Shown here in pieces: positions 63,051 to 64,000 of a stretch of 64,000 nucleotides of DNA (position 1 is the stretch's first letter; each line of letters opens with the position of its first letter). The DNA lies in assembly GCA_905250075.1 (NCBI GenBank), contig CAJNOP010000001.1, positions 3,010,514 through 3,074,513 on the forward strand, in the 5' to 3' direction. The notes under the pieces are model-generated. The model worked only from the letters and a program-made list of their open reading frames with translations. It was not told the DNA's origin and did not search any database. This DNA comes from Rotaria sp. Silwood1. Lineage: Eukaryota > Rotifera > Eurotatoria > Philodinida > Philodinidae. The position numbers were made by a program, and so were the translations under genes.

Positions 63051-64000
63051 CAGAGCTGCCAGCCTGCTAGGCCAGGCTACCAGACCAGGCCGAAACTTCT
63101 GGCCTGAACGACATGTAGTCAAAATTTTTGTGCATTGTTCCATTCTTATTCGAAGTGGTATTGCAGATTTAAAATACTTGGACAGAGTGATTGCAGTTGA
63201 ATTTTTATTTTAAAATTTCTAAGAAATTTTAAAATGACATGCTTTAATTTTAAAACAAACACCTGTTGCATGCCTCGATTTTCGATGTTTTATGCGAGTC
63301 TTTTTGTAAACAGAATTGTGAATGTGTGACTTCACTATGTCCTGCGATGAATGACAATGATGATCATTAGTGATATTCAATTGTCTCATCCATTCTATTT
63401 CAGTATTAACAATGAAGATTCAAAGTGGCACCTAACTTGCAGAGTTTACGTCAACTCAAAAGGCAATATTTTCTCTTTAGGATAGATGATTCTTGTAAAC
63501 TAATTTGCTTGTTTTCGTATTTTTATGCTGACTTATGATTAAGTTAGAATGTGTCTCAATAGGCAAGGATAATGTATTCTTATACAAAATGAACCTGACT
63601 AATAATAAAACCCAATAAGCATCATTCAGCAAACAAAGACAAGCAGCAAACATTTCTGACTTAGATTAATACTGTGTGCTATTTTTCAATTTTTATGTTA
63701 TATTTATTACAGTATATGTTTTTCACTGTTGTGAAACAACCCTGATGAAAGTAGAATTGCTTTGAAGGAATAACTGTCCGCATAAACAAGACTATTTTTT
63801 TCAGCAGTGTATCTTTTGATTTTCTATTTCTTGGAAAAGTTCCCAATTTCATCATCTTAATTGAGGAAAAATATGCGATCATGATTGAGTGAGATAATGA
63901 AATAAGTCTAATGCACATTGTATAATGTTATCGATGAAATTAGTAAAATATTTGATAAATTTGTTCTGTTCTCTCAAAAGCCTACAGAACAGACCAGGCA
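63051..64000. mobile_element. Left part of a GGCC-rich inverted-repeat element (cut by window end)
   Basis: It starts CAGAGCTGCCAGCCTG and continues with short palindromic GGCCAGGC/CCAGGCC repeats to about 63105, in DNA that is otherwise about 30% GC. At the very end of the window, CAGACCAGGCA resembles the same motif (CCAGACCAGGCC at 63080), so the right-hand array probably begins there. The layout (CAGAG terminus followed by GC-rich subterminal palindromes) parallels the element at 19342-20296. No transposase frame is visible inside. Confidence 0.5.

Noticed and set aside
1..64000. CRISPR arrays, bacterial operons, prophage, telomeric repeats
   Set aside because: The DNA is clearly spliced eukaryotic sequence; no spaced direct-repeat array or telomere repeat was seen.

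Overview
The window is AT-rich animal nuclear DNA with compact genes, introns mostly of 45-80 bp with canonical GT...(T)TTAG ends, and many decayed transposons. Together with the protein styles (a one-exon B-box-like/coiled-coil/propeller protein with a decayed paralogue next to it, and a divergent rhodopsin-like GPCR with NRY in place of DRY), this suggests a bdelloid rotifer, probably Rotaria-like. That is inference; no phylogenetic marker was tested. Gene models were built by hand, joining exons by reading frame, splice consensus and protein family. Every model given in full keeps frame across all its junctions.

Left part (1-14.4 kb): the end of a + strand gene meets, 43 bp away, a minus-strand M14 metallocarboxypeptidase (265-1920). 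A decayed minus-strand gene follows (3917-4964), then a small five-exon minus-strand gene (5022-6519) with a foldback element in one intron. Divergent from it is a 19-exon + strand gene (6726-14408). Its single reading frame runs from a filamin actin-binding domain (CH1-CH2) and one filamin Ig repeat into an anillin homology domain plus anillin-type PH domain. This apparent filamin-anillin fusion is the most striking item in the window. One of its introns carries a 179-bp hAT-type MITE with perfect 8-bp target duplications.

Middle part (14.4-35 kb): transposon-rich. It holds a 1-kb TTAA-flanked element with GC-rich inverted repeats, a decayed B-box-like gene next to a minisatellite, a nested pair of terminal-inverted-repeat elements, the intact B-box-like/propeller gene (21644-22981) and a small amphipathic protein gene (24961-25666). 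Next comes a 32-exon gene (27394-32526) in which 30 of 31 introns are phase 1, so almost every internal exon can be skipped without changing frame. RPL30 (minus) and an RRM/SR-type splicing factor (+) then share a 276-bp head-to-head promoter region.

Right part (35-64 kb): 7.4 kb without recognised genes precedes a complete ASH1-type histone methyltransferase (42354-53476; AWS-SET-postSET, bromodomain, PHD, BAH). Only 271 bp later lies an MBD2/3-family gene (53748-56729) that keeps the NuRD-binding C-terminal half but shows no methyl-CpG-binding domain. The two chromatin genes are tightly tandem, so they could be co-expressed or joined by trans-splicing. A two-exon GPCR gene (57815-59183, minus) follows. 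The last 4.8 kb has no recognisable gene, only the start of a GGCC-rich element at 63051.
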